Below are positions 43,781-52,251 of a stretch of 64,000 nt of DNA, one piece after another. The position numbers and the translations under genes are program-made. Numbering within the stretch: position 1 is the first letter of the stretch; every line of letters begins with the position of its first letter. Below the pieces are notes generated by a model that was not told where the DNA came from, ran no database searches, and worked only from the letters and a program-made list of their open reading frames with translations. The DNA is taken from contig LR990730.1 in NCBI GenBank assembly GCA_905142475.1, positions 3,782,001 through 3,846,000 of the forward strand, given 5' to 3'. This DNA comes from Xanthomonas hydrangeae (GTDB lineage: Bacteria > Pseudomonadota > Gammaproteobacteria > Xanthomonadales > Xanthomonadaceae).

Positions 43781-46700
43781 TCAATGAAAATCGCGCGAGG
43801 GCAGCTGCATCTCGCCGAGCAGGTCGCTGAGATCGTGCAGATCGCCGGCGATCAGGTGCTCCACGCCGTCCACGCGTTCCCAGCGACCGCGCACCGCCAG
43901 CAGGCGCGATTCCAGCAGTGCGCGGCGGCGGCGTAGTGCCAGGTGCGACCAGACGATGACGTTGATCATGCCGTGTTCGTCTTCCAGGGTGACGAAGATC
44001 GTGCCCTTGGCAGTGGCCGGGCGCTGGCGCTGGGTGACCAGGCCGGCGACATGCACACCGCTGCCATGACGGCGGCCTTGTAGTTCACGCAGGCCGAGGA
44101 TGTGCCGCTGCGCTATCTGCGGGCGCAATAGCGCCATCGGGTGCTGGCGCAGACTCAGGCCGACCGAGCGGTAATCGGCCAGGATGTCTTCGCCTGCGCG
44201 CGGCGCCTCGAATTCCACCGGGCGCTCTTCGGGGCTACCAGGCAGCAGCGGCCGACGCGCTTCCACGCCGGCCATGGCCCAACGCGCGGCGTTGCGATTG
44301 CCCACCATGCCTTGCAAGGCGCCGGCCTCGGCCAGGGCAAGGCGCGCTTTTTCGTCGAGTGCGGCGCGCAGGCACAGATCGCCGATATCGGCGAAGCCGC
44401 GTTGCGCGCGTGCGGCGACAATGCGCGTTGCCACCACTTCCGATAATCCGGCGACCTGGCGCATGCCCAGACGGATCGCCGGTTGTTCGCCAGGGTCTTC
44501 GTCGCTCCACCATGGCCGGCCACCGACCAGCGTGTTGTCCCAGACGCTATGCAGCACATCCACCGGCAACACCTCCACGCGCGCGCGCTCGGGACTGCCG
44601 CGGCGCGCGTCCTGCACGATCTGGCTGGCCGAATAGAAGCCCATCGGCTGCGCATTGAGCAAGCCGCAGGCGAAGGCTGCAGGTTCGTGGCGTTTGAGCC
44701 AGCAGCTGGCGTAGACGAGCTTGGCGAACGAGGCGGCGTGGCTTTGCGGGAAGCCGTAGGAACCGAAGCCCTTGATCTGTTCGAAGATCTGGTCGATGAA
44801 GGTGGAGGCGTAGCCTTTCTTTTCCATCAGCGCGCGAATGCGCACGCGATGCGATTCCATGTCGCCGCCACGACGCCAGGCCGCCATTGAGCGACGTAAT
44901 CGATCGGCATCCTCGGGTTCGTAGCCAGCATGGATCACGAGTTCCATCACCTGTTCCTGGAACAGCGGAATGCCCAGGGTCGGCCCAAGAATCTTTTCCA
45001 CGCCTTCGGATGGGTAACTGATCAGGCTCTTGTCTTTGCGACGCTGCAGATACGGATGCACCATGTCGCCCTGGATGGGACCTGGCCGCACGATCGCCAC
45101 TTCGATCACCAGATCATAGAACTCTGCAGGTTTGAGCCGCGGCAGCATCGCCATCTGCGCGCGCGATTCGATCTGGAACACGCCCACCGTATCGGCGCGC
45201 TGGATCATCTTGTAGGTGGCATCATCCTCGTCCGGCAGCGTGGCCAATGCGAAATCGCGACCGCGCTGCCCGCGCACCAGATCCAGCGTCTTGCGAATGC
45301 AGGTGAGCATGCCCAGCGCCAGACAGTCGACCTTGAGCAACCGCATCGTTTCCAGGTCGTCCTTGTCCCACTGGATGATGGTGCGATCGGCCATTGCCGC
45401 GTTTTCCACCGGCACCAGCATCGACAACGGTTCGTCGGAGATGACGAAGCCGCCGACATGCTGCGATAGATGGCGCGGGTGATCGCGCAGCTGTTCGGTC
45501 ACTGCAAGAATCTTGTTGATGAGTGGATTGGCCAAATCGAATCCCGCCTCTTCGATGCGCTGTTCCATCGGCGTTTCGCCATTGCCCCAGCCATAGCAAT
45601 TGGCCAGCAGCGCAATCTGGTCCGGCGGCAGACCGAAGGCCTTGGCCACGTCGCGCACGGCGCTTTTGCCGCGATAGCAGATGACCGTGGCCGCCAGCGC
45701 GGCACGTTCACGACCGTACTTGTTATAGACGTATTGCAGCACTTCCTCGCGCCGTTCGTGTTCGAAATCGACGTCGATATCAGGCGGCTCGTTGCGTGCC
45801 TTGGACAAGAATCGCGAGATCAGCAGACGTGTCTTGAGTGGGTCCACAGAGGTGATACCCAGCGCGTAGCACACTGCCGAATTGGCCGACGACCCCCGGC
45901 CCTGACAAAGGATGTTTCTTGAACGCGCGAAATGCACCACATCGCGCACGGTGAGAAAGAAGGCCTCGTATTTCAGTTCGGCGATCAGCGCCAATTCTTT
46001 CTCGATGTCGTCGCGTATTTTCTCTGGCGTTCCATCCAGCCACCGCTCACGCATGCCTGTTTCGGTGAGCTGCCGCAGATAACTCGCCGGCGTATGTCCT
46101 TCCGGCACCAGTTCGCGCGGATAGGTGTATTCAAGCTTGGAAATATCGAAGGTACAGCGCTGGGCCAGGTCGACCGTGGCCTGCAACAGCGCATCCGGAT
46201 AGATGTTGCCCAGGGCCCGGCGCGTGCGCAGATGGCGCTCGCCGTTGCGGAACAGGTGCGCGCCGCACTCGGCCAACGGCAAGCTGTGGCGGATGGCGGT
46301 CAAGGTGTCCTGCACGATACGCTCGCGGTGCTGCGCCATATGCACATCGCCGCTGGCCAGTGCGGTCATGCCCAGCTGCTGCGCCAGCAACTGCAAGGCA
46401 AGCAACCGCGCGGCATCGTCCTGTTCGCGATGCAGTTCCACCGCCAGGAATGCACGCTCGGCGAAGACCTGTTGCAACCAGGCACCCTGCTCGGCCCGCG
46501 GCTGCGCGCCGGGCATCCACACCGCGAACACGCCGGGTGCGACATCGCGAAACTGCGCTTCCACCTCGGCACGCCCCAACCGATATGTGCCCTTGCTTGC
46601 TGCACGGCGTGCGGTGGTGATCAGCGCGCACAGTTGCGGATAGCCATGCGCGTTTTCCACCAGCAGCACAAAGCGGGTGCCATCGACCAGGGTGAATTCG

Positions 46701-47029
46701 CTGCCGACGATCAGGCGCACGCCGGTGGCGCGCGAGGCTTCCAGGCCGCGCACGATGCCGGCCAGCGAGCATTCGTCGGTAATCGCCAGTGCGCTGTAAC
46801 CGCAGTGCTGCGCGCGCATGAACAATTGCTCGGCACTGGAAGCGCCACGCAGGAACGAGAAATCCGACAGGCAATGCAGTTCGGCATACGCAGGCAGGCC
46901 ATCTGCCACCGCCGCATGGCTGATGTCGTCATTGGCCGCGCGCAATCGCGCTGCCACATTCCACGCACGCGGCATGCGCCCGCCGGGCGTATCGCGGTCA
47001 ACACCGTCGACGGCGTCGTCCCAGCTCAT
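43781..47029 (-). CDS. dnaE2: error-prone DNA polymerase DnaE2 (ImuC)
   Basis: This 1082-aa C-family polymerase carries out mutagenic translesion synthesis after SOS induction. An N-terminal PHP domain begins with [21 protein letters not shown] and [13 protein letters not shown]. The polymerase active site includes [17 protein letters not shown] and PDIDVDF (about residues 416-422, catalytic Asp pair). A later helix-hairpin-helix region and an OB-fold near [18 protein letters not shown] are visible. The length fits DnaE2, shorter than replicative DnaE1. It is last in the lexA2-imuA-imuB-dnaE2 operon, after a 166-base gap. The ATG at 47029 (MSWDDAVDG) is used. Confidence 0.97.
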   Translation of the reverse strand: MSWDDAVDGVDRDTPGGRMPRAWNVAARLRAANDDISHAAVADGLPAYAELHCLSDFSFLRGASSAEQLFMRAQHCGYSALAITDECSLAGIVRGLEASRATGVRLIVGSEFTLVDGTRFVLLVENAHGYPQLCALITTARRAASKGTYRLGRAEVEAQFRDVAPGVFAVWMPGAQPRAEQGAWLQQVFAERAFLAVELHREQDDAARLLALQLLAQQLGMTALASGDVHMAQHRERIVQDTLTAIRHSLPLAECGAHLFRNGERHLRTRRALGNIYPDALLQATVDLAQRCTFDISKLEYTYPRELVPEGHTPASYLRQLTETGMRERWLDGTPEKIRDDIEKELALIAELKYEAFFLTVRDVVHFARSRNILCQGRGSSANSAVCYALGITSVDPLKTRLLISRFLSKARNEPPDIDVDFEHERREEVLQYVYNKYGRERAALAATVICYRGKSAVRDVAKAFGLPPDQIALLANCYGWGNGETPMEQRIEEAGFDLANPLINKILAVTEQLRDHPRHLSQHVGGFVISDEPLSMLVPVENAAMADRTIIQWDKDDLETMRLLKVDCLALGMLTCIRKTLDLVRGQRGRDFALATLPDEDDATYKMIQRADTVGVFQIESRAQMAMLPRLKPAEFYDLVIEVAIVRPGPIQGDMVHPYLQRRKDKSLISYPSEGVEKILGPTLGIPLFQEQVMELVIHAGYEPEDADRLRRSMAAWRRGGDMESHRVRIRALMEKKGYASTFIDQIFEQIKGFGSYGFPQSHAASFAKLVYASCWLKRHEPAAFACGLLNAQPMGFYSASQIVQDARRGSPERARVEVLPVDVLHSVWDNTLVGGRPWWSDEDPGEQPAIRLGMRQVAGLSEVVATRIVAARAQRGFADIGDLCLRAALDEKARLALAEAGALQGMVGNRNAARWAMAGVEARRPLLPGSPEERPVEFEAPRAGEDILADYRSVGLSLRQHPMALLRPQIAQRHILGLRELQGRRHGSGVHVAGLVTQRQRPATAKGTIFVTLEDEHGMINVIVWSHLALRRRRALLESRLLAVRGRWERVDGVEHLIAGDLHDLSDLLGEMQLPSRDFH

Positions 47030-47195
47030 GGGCGCACATCTTCAATCTCGCGCTGCCACCACAGCGTCTTTCCGGTGAGCCGCAGATCGCCTCGTTGCAG
47101 GTGCTCTTTCACTGCGTGGCATCGGATGCTTGCGGCACCGCTGCGGTGACCAGCCCGACAAGCAGTGCTCGGTTGCCGCAGGGGCATGGGGCGGA

Positions 47196-48614
47196 TCATG
47201 CGAACCACCCATGCAACATCCAGCCATCCACACGGCCGGGTGCGGCGAATGCCCAACCACGTCGGCCGCGCGCAGTTTCTACGACGTAATAGTCGCGACG
47301 TGCTTCGTCGTCGTCCCACCAGCCGCTTTCCAATCGCTCCGGGCCGGAGACGATGCGTAACTGCGCATCGTGCAAGGGCACCGGCTGTGGCAACAACCAG
47401 GTGGGGCGTGGCGGGCGCGGTGGTGCATCGGTTTCGCGCACCGCATCGCCGATGGCGCGCCGCCATGCGCGTTCCGGGCGCGGGTCGTCGGCAGGCAGCA
47501 CGCGATACACCGCCTCATCGCCGAGCCGCGCACGCAGGCGCTCGCGCAGCTGCGGCCACTCCACCGATTGCTGCGCACGCTGATCGAACAGATCGCGCAT
47601 GGCCGGCACGAACGGCGGCAGTTGCCGCGCCAGCAAGCGCATCGCCACCACCGGCCGCGGGATCTCCACCCGCTCCAGCCGGTTGCGTGCAAGCTCGAAC
47701 AACAGCGTGGGCGCACGCTCCGGCGTCAGCAGGCCGATCTCGACATCGGTGGCGCCTTGTTCGTGCTCCAGTCGCAGCAAGAACCGTTGCACGCCACCAT
47801 CGCGGATGGACAGATACGTGCACAGATCGCCGATCAAGCGCCGCAGCGGGAACAGCAGCGCCGGATGCATTTCCACCTCGTAGCCCAGTTCCACACGCTG
47901 GTCGAAATGATCTGGCGGTGCGTAACACTCCAAGGGGTCGTCGACCTGGCCGTAGAGGCGGTCCAGGTGATCGAGCAGTCCTGCACCGAAACGCCGACGC
48001 AGCCCATCGCGCGGCAACGCGCGCACCGCCGCCAGCGTGCGCACGCCCATGTGCTGCAGGCGCTCACCCACATCGTCAGGCAAGGCGGCGCGGCGTACCG
48101 GCACCTTGTCGAGCGTGCTGTGCAAGGCCGGCAACTGCGTCACGACCATGCCATCGCGCAAGCCGGCCAGCACGCGTGCCGCACGCGGTGTGGGCGCCAG
48201 TGCAAGCCGGTGCTGGAAGCCCAGCGCCTGCAGTTCATCGCGCAGGCGGCGCTCGAAACGTGGCCACGGACCGAACAGCCGAAAACTGGCGCCGGCCTCC
48301 AGCACGATGGCGCGCGACCATTGCTGGCTCACCAACGAACTGTGCCGATACGCCCACGCTGCGAGAAACCGCTGCGTGCGCGCCTCAGCCTGCGCCTCGT
48401 AATCGATGGTGCGCACATTGGCCATCAGCGCATGCGCCGCCGACAGCCGCATGCCGGCTTTCAGACCGGCGTCGGACGCCGCTGCGTTGACCGAATGCAG
48501 GCTGCGCAACTGCGCCGGTCCTTCCACCAGCACCAACGGCGCGTGCGACTCTTCCAGACGTCGAAGGACGGCGTCCAGCGCCAGCTGCGGCAGCAGTATG
48601 CAGGCCCACAACAT
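47196..48614 (-). CDS. imuB: Y-family polymerase-like protein ImuB
   Basis: This 472-aa protein (MLWACILLPQLALDAVLRRLEE) is a DinB/UmuC-like fold lacking the acidic active-site residues of true Y-family polymerases. Where a DxD would be expected at the start the sequence is ILLPQLALDA. The fingers/palm region includes KAGMRLSAAHALMANVRTIDYE, and a helix-hairpin-helix-like GERLQHMGVRTLAAVRALP follows. ImuB links DnaE2 and ImuA to the beta clamp at lesions. It starts 9 bases after the imuA stop. The C-terminal ~60 residues end in GWMLHGWFA, as in other xanthomonad ImuB. Family function is known; catalytic inactivity is inferred from the motif. Confidence 0.94.
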   Translation of the reverse strand: MLWACILLPQLALDAVLRRLEESHAPLVLVEGPAQLRSLHSVNAAASDAGLKAGMRLSAAHALMANVRTIDYEAQAEARTQRFLAAWAYRHSSLVSQQWSRAIVLEAGASFRLFGPWPRFERRLRDELQALGFQHRLALAPTPRAARVLAGLRDGMVVTQLPALHSTLDKVPVRRAALPDDVGERLQHMGVRTLAAVRALPRDGLRRRFGAGLLDHLDRLYGQVDDPLECYAPPDHFDQRVELGYEVEMHPALLFPLRRLIGDLCTYLSIRDGGVQRFLLRLEHEQGATDVEIGLLTPERAPTLLFELARNRLERVEIPRPVVAMRLLARQLPPFVPAMRDLFDQRAQQSVEWPQLRERLRARLGDEAVYRVLPADDPRPERAWRRAIGDAVRETDAPPRPPRPTWLLPQPVPLHDAQLRIVSGPERLESGWWDDDEARRDYYVVETARGRRGWAFAAPGRVDGWMLHGWFA

Positions 48615-48623
48615 GCGCGCGCC

Positions 48624-49277
48624 TCAATGCGCCAGCCGCAACGGCTGCGAGGGGACCTGCCCGCCGCGGCACTTGCGCACCTGCCAGGCATCGCGCTCCG
48701 GCAGAAATTCCAGCCGCAGCGCGGCCGGCGATGCATTGACCGCATGCTTGCGGTCGCGCAGCGCGAACGCGCAGCAGTTGCCGCTGTCGGCGGCGACCTG
48801 CAGCCGCCGCAACGCGCGCGCATCGCCGGTCTGCGGCCAGCCCAGTACCGCCGCGCAGGCACCGCTGCGCAGGCATTGTTCGAACGCCCACAAGGCGTCG
48901 CGCGGCTCGGCCTGCACCACTTCCAGATGTTCCAGCACCACCCCGCCCGCCTGCCAGGCCGGTGCGTAGGGAATGAACGGCGGTGCCACGAGCACTACGC
49001 GGCTGCTGGCGCCGGTCATGCGCGCCAGCGCAGGCAACAACAATGCGATCTCGCCTACGCCGTGCGCGGGCAACAGCAATTCGGTCAGTGCCCGCCGCGG
49101 CCAGCCACCATCGGGCAGCAGCGCATCCAGTGCGGCATGTCCGGTGGATTCGCCTCCATGGGCAATGGCCGTGCCGTGACCCGCACGCCAGACCGTGCGC
49201 GCGGCCAGCAGGGCGTCCAGCGGCAGTGCGACTGCCGCGTTGCCGTCCTGCCTGATGCGCGCGGGCTCCTGGCTCAT
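48624..49277 (-). CDS. imuA: SOS mutagenesis cofactor ImuA
   Basis: This 217-aa RecA/SulA-like protein has no catalytic signature. It contains the characteristic VWRAGHGTAIAHGGESTGHAALDALLPDGGWPRRALTELL opening region and VVLVAPPFIPYAPAWQAGGVVLEHLEVVQAEPRDALWAFEQCLRSG. ImuA assists ImuB and DnaE2 in translesion synthesis. It starts 1 base after the lexA2 stop and ends 9 bases before imuB, so it is part of one transcript. The gene order is the typical xanthomonad SOS cassette. Confidence 0.93.
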   Translation of the reverse strand: MSQEPARIRQDGNAAVALPLDALLAARTVWRAGHGTAIAHGGESTGHAALDALLPDGGWPRRALTELLLPAHGVGEIALLLPALARMTGASSRVVLVAPPFIPYAPAWQAGGVVLEHLEVVQAEPRDALWAFEQCLRSGACAAVLGWPQTGDARALRRLQVAADSGNCCAFALRDRKHAVNASPAALRLEFLPERDAWQVRKCRGGQVPSQPLRLAH

Positions 49278-49278
49278 C

Positions 49279-49896
49279 TCAACCCTGCCGGATCAGACCG
49301 CAGTACAGCCCTTCGATCGCGAAGTCGGCATCGGCCGCCACCACGATCGGCGCATGCGCGCGGTTGCGTGGCAACAGGCGGATGCGCTCGTCGCCGCGCT
49401 CCAGTCGCTTGATGGTGATCTCGCCATCCACACGTGCCACCACGATCTGCCCATCGCGCGCATCGTTGCTGCGATGCACACCGACCAGATCGCCGTCCAG
49501 AATGCCGTCGTCGATCATCGAGTCGCCTTGCACCTGCAACAGATAATCCGGGCGCAGCGAGAACAGCGCACGGTCCAGCCACAGCTGACGATCCAGCCCG
49601 ATATCCGCCCCGATCGGCACACCGGCCGCCACTCGCCCCAGCACCGGCAAGGCCAGCACCGCATCGCGCGCCGGATCAGGCCTCATCCGGCCTGGCACGC
49701 GGATGCCGCGCTTTTGATTGGGCAGCAGCTCGACCAACCCGGCCTCGGCCAGTGCCTGCACGTGCTTTTGCGCGGCATTGCGCGAGGCGAAGCCGAATGC
49801 CTGCGCAATCTCGGCCAGGCTGGGCGACACCCCTGCGCGGGCCTGTTCCTGCAGGAAGGTCAGGACCGCCGCACGTTTGGGAGAGAGAGGTTCCAT
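49279..49896 (-). CDS. lexA2: LexA repressor, LexA2 type
   Basis: This 205-aa protein starts at MEPLSPKRAAVLTFLQEQ (ATG 49896). An N-terminal winged helix (about 1-70; SLAEIAQAFGFASRNAAQKHVQALAEAGL) binds the SOS box. The C-terminal S24 autoprotease domain has the Ala-Gly scissile pair in VAAGVP (A91-G92), Ser126 in VQGDSMIDDG and Lys163 in ITIKRLER. RecA filaments trigger self-cleavage and so induce the imuAB-dnaE2 genes that follow. The HTH differs from canonical LexA, fitting recognition of a TGTACA-type box, which is found upstream at 49922. Confidence 0.95.
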   Translation of the reverse strand: MEPLSPKRAAVLTFLQEQARAGVSPSLAEIAQAFGFASRNAAQKHVQALAEAGLVELLPNQKRGIRVPGRMRPDPARDAVLALPVLGRVAAGVPIGADIGLDRQLWLDRALFSLRPDYLLQVQGDSMIDDGILDGDLVGVHRSNDARDGQIVVARVDGEITIKRLERGDERIRLLPRNRAHAPIVVAADADFAIEGLYCGLIRQG

Positions 49897-49921
49897 AGGG
49901 TAAAACGGCCAGCTAGGACTA

Positions 49922-49939
49922 GGTGTACATTTGTACACC
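49922..49939. promoter_or_regulatory. LexA2 operator (SOS box)
   Basis: The perfect palindrome GGTGTACATTTGTACACC contains TGTACATTTGTACA, the reverse complement of the LexA2 box reported for Xanthomonas (TGTACAAATGTACA). It is 26 bases upstream of the lexA2 start and about 104 bases from the divergent antitoxin start, so it could affect both directions. Confidence 0.9.
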
Positions 49940-50021
49940 CCTCGGTCGCAGCAGGCGAGATTGGCCAACTCAGCTTGCTGAGCCGATTCAGCGGGCGAGC
50001 TTGCGACAGACCAGGCATCGA

Positions 50022-50041
50022 GTTATAACTTACGTAATAAC
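50022..50041. promoter_or_regulatory. candidate operator at the antitoxin start
   Basis: GTTAT and ATAAC arms frame an AT-rich core just before the antitoxin ATG at 50043, in a region of much higher AT content than its surroundings. Toxin-antitoxin operons are usually self-repressed through such sites. A ribosome binding site is not evident before this ATG. This is inference. Confidence 0.35.
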
Positions 50042-50042
50042 A

Positions 50043-50276
50043 ATGAGCGCCGCCATGAAACTCAAGATCACCTCCATCGGCAATTCCGCCGGCATCATCC
50101 TGCCCAAGGAACTGCTGGCCCGCCTGCGCCTGGGCAAGGGCGACGAACTGTATGCGCTGGAAACGCCCGACGGCATCAAGCTGACCGCGTTCGACCCGAC
50201 CCTGGCCGCGCAGATGGAGGTGGCCGAGCAGGTGATGCGCAACCGCCGCACGTTGCTGCACAAGCTGGCGCAATAA
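50043..50276 (+). CDS. AbrB/MazE-like antitoxin
   Basis: This 77-aa protein starts at 50043 (MSAAMKLK); ATG 50055 would give 73 aa. The SpoVT-AbrB fold is clear: KLKITSIGNSAGIILPKELLARLRLGKGDELYALETPDGIKLTAF. A short C-terminal tail (EVAEQVMRNRRTLLHKLAQ) probably neutralises the toxin. It is followed after 9 bases by the doc-like gene, forming a two-gene toxin-antitoxin operon. The antitoxin would also repress its own promoter. It is divergent from lexA2. Confidence 0.92.
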   Translation: MSAAMKLKITSIGNSAGIILPKELLARLRLGKGDELYALETPDGIKLTAFDPTLAAQMEVAEQVMRNRRTLLHKLAQ

Positions 50277-50285
50277 GGCTCGACC

Positions 50286-50711
50286 ATGATCATCTGGATC
50301 GAACGGCCACTTGTCCTGGCCATCCATGATCGCCAATTGGCCGAACATGGCGGCGGAAGCGGCGTGCGCGACGACGCCCTGCTCGACTCGGCGCTTGCCA
50401 GGCCAAAACAACTGCTGTCCTACGGCGAGCCACCTCCAGATCTGGCTGCGCTGGCGGCCAGTCTTGCCTATGGATTGGCCCGCAATCATCCGTTTGTCGA
50501 CGGTAATAAGCGCACCGCAGCTGTCGCTTGCGAAACCTTCATCGTGCTCAACGGCGCGACGTTGGTGGCCAATGACCTGGAGCTCTACGGTTTCTACATC
50601 AGCCTGGCGGATGGCTCACTCGATGAGACACCATGCGCCGCGTGGCTGCGCACGCATCTGCAATTGCGAAATCAGGCTCGAGTGCACGAATCGGCGGCAA
50701 CGTACGGGTAA
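50286..50711 (+). CDS. doc: Doc/Fic-family toxin
   Basis: This 141-aa protein carries the Doc/Fic core HPFVDGNKRTA (residues 68-78; H68 catalytic, D72 and K75 as in Doc HxFxDxNKR). The Arg needed for AMPylation in typical Fic proteins (HxFxxGNGR) is altered as in Doc kinases, which phosphorylate EF-Tu. The ALARPKQLLSYGEPPPDLAALAASLAYGL segment before it is typical of Doc. Pairing with an AbrB-type, rather than Phd-type, antitoxin is known in other bacteria. The stop is followed by a 126-base gap before a convergent gene. Confidence 0.92.
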   Translation: MIIWIERPLVLAIHDRQLAEHGGGSGVRDDALLDSALARPKQLLSYGEPPPDLAALAASLAYGLARNHPFVDGNKRTAAVACETFIVLNGATLVANDLELYGFYISLADGSLDETPCAAWLRTHLQLRNQARVHESAATYG

Positions 50712-50837
50712 TTCGTTCGGGTAATTCGTTCGTGAGAAGCATTCTACGCAATGGCCATCCATGGCCAAACATCACTGCCATAAAGCTTTTACCGAAAACG
50801 ACGCGCAAGCTGCGCGGCGGTCAGCGAGCTTGCGCGC

Positions 50838-52142
50838 TCAGTCCTTCGCATACACCACACCCAACTTGTCGATCTCGTCGCCGGCGCGGCCGGTGAAACC
50901 GGCGATATGCCAGCCGCTCGGCGCGGTCAGCGTGTAGGTCTCGCTGCTCGGTGTGCCCACCTGCACGCTGCGGCCTTTGTTGGTGCGCAGGCTCAGTGAG
51001 AACACGCGGGTGCGGTCGTTGTACTTGCCCACGCTGAAGGTGGCCGAGGACAGCGTTTCGTTGGCACCCAGCGACAACGTCGTCGCCTGCCCACCACTGC
51101 CGCCGTGCGCGAGCAGCTTGCCGCTGTCCAGGATCACACCCAGGCCATCCAGGCGCGCGCCGCCGCGCAGGGTCACACCGCTGAGCGGGCGCCCGCCGGC
51201 ATTACCGGCCAGATCGTTGAACGGAATGCCATGCGGGCCACCGAACTGGTCGCTGGTGCGCAGTCGATCGCCCACTGCCCAATCGAACTGCGCATGCAGC
51301 GGGTAGTGGTCGGACAAGGGCTTGCCTGCGCCGTCGTAGAAGCCGCCATCATCGAGCTGATAGCGGTTGGCCGCCAGGGTCAGCTGCGGCGCATCGCGGT
51401 ACAGGATCTTGTCGACCACCTCGCAACCGTTGGTGGGTGGCGTGCCGCATAGCAGCGGTGCGGCGCCGGCCGCCGGTGCCGTGCCCTTGATCAATTCCAG
51501 CCACGGATCGGTCAAGCCGTTGGAGGCGATCAGCTCGCGGATGTTGTCGTCGCTGCGGGTGTAGCGCGTGTTGGAATCCATCATCACCAACACCGCGTTA
51601 CCGGCCGACCAGGTCTGGATGAACTGCGCCAGCTGGCCGATGTTGGCGCGGCGTGCGGACAGATCGCCCGCTTCGACACCGGCATTGGGATGCGCGTTGT
51701 AGACGTCCAGCAACACGCCATCGGCCAGGCGTACGCGCATGTAACTGAAACCCTTCGGGGTCAGGCAGTCGGTGCCGTTGCACTGATTCCACTTGACCCG
51801 GGTGAAGTCGCTGAAGGGATAGTTGCTGAGCGTATTGAGCCCGTCGCCGAACGCGGCACCGCCGCTGGTGGCGGTGCGGTACGGATGCGCATCGCCCGCG
51901 TACAGCGTGGCATGGTAGTTGAAGTCTTCCTGCACGTTGACCAGCCCGTAAGGCGCCAGTTTTGGTGCCAGCAGTGCGGTGTTGGTGGCCGGCGTTCCGC
52001 TGGACAGCTCTTCAGGCAGGCCGGCGACGTTGTAGGTCAGCACATCGAGCACACCGACGTTTGTTTGCGCCTGCGCGATGCTGGCGCAGGCAAGACCGAG
52101 AGTGATTCCGAGACTGACGAGAGTACGTAGATGATGGAGCAT
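50838..52142 (-). CDS. secreted endonuclease/exonuclease/phosphatase-fold enzyme with jacalin-like lectin domain
   Basis: This 434-aa protein starts MLHHLRTLVSLGITLGLACASIAQAQTN (ATG 52142), a signal peptide. Residues about 30-300 are an EEP-fold phosphodiesterase (DVLTYNVAGLPEE; VNVQEDFNYHAT; DVYNAHPNA; VLVMMDSNTRY; final His in LSDHYPLHAQFDW), like neutral sphingomyelinase C. The C-terminal ~130 residues resemble a jacalin-type lectin (GGPHGIPFNDLAG, SGVTLRGGARLDGLGVI, SLSLGANETLSSATFSVGKYNDRTRVFSLSLRTNKG, HIAGFTGRAGDEIDKLGVVYA). The substrate may be a lipid or phosphoester bound via glycan. It is convergent with the toxin gene. The fold call is firm; the substrate is inferred. Confidence 0.82.
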   Translation of the reverse strand: MLHHLRTLVSLGITLGLACASIAQAQTNVGVLDVLTYNVAGLPEELSSGTPATNTALLAPKLAPYGLVNVQEDFNYHATLYAGDAHPYRTATSGGAAFGDGLNTLSNYPFSDFTRVKWNQCNGTDCLTPKGFSYMRVRLADGVLLDVYNAHPNAGVEAGDLSARRANIGQLAQFIQTWSAGNAVLVMMDSNTRYTRSDDNIRELIASNGLTDPWLELIKGTAPAAGAAPLLCGTPPTNGCEVVDKILYRDAPQLTLAANRYQLDDGGFYDGAGKPLSDHYPLHAQFDWAVGDRLRTSDQFGGPHGIPFNDLAGNAGGRPLSGVTLRGGARLDGLGVILDSGKLLAHGGSGGQATTLSLGANETLSSATFSVGKYNDRTRVFSLSLRTNKGRSVQVGTPSSETYTLTAPSGWHIAGFTGRAGDEIDKLGVVYAKD

Positions 52143-52251
52143 GATTCGCCTCTTGCAGTGAAAGAAACAGCGGCTGGCACGGTGGCCAGAGAAACGGTGC
52201 CAGATGCGCCGATGCAACCGCACGCGTCGGCCGTGGCCGGCGCACGCAGCG

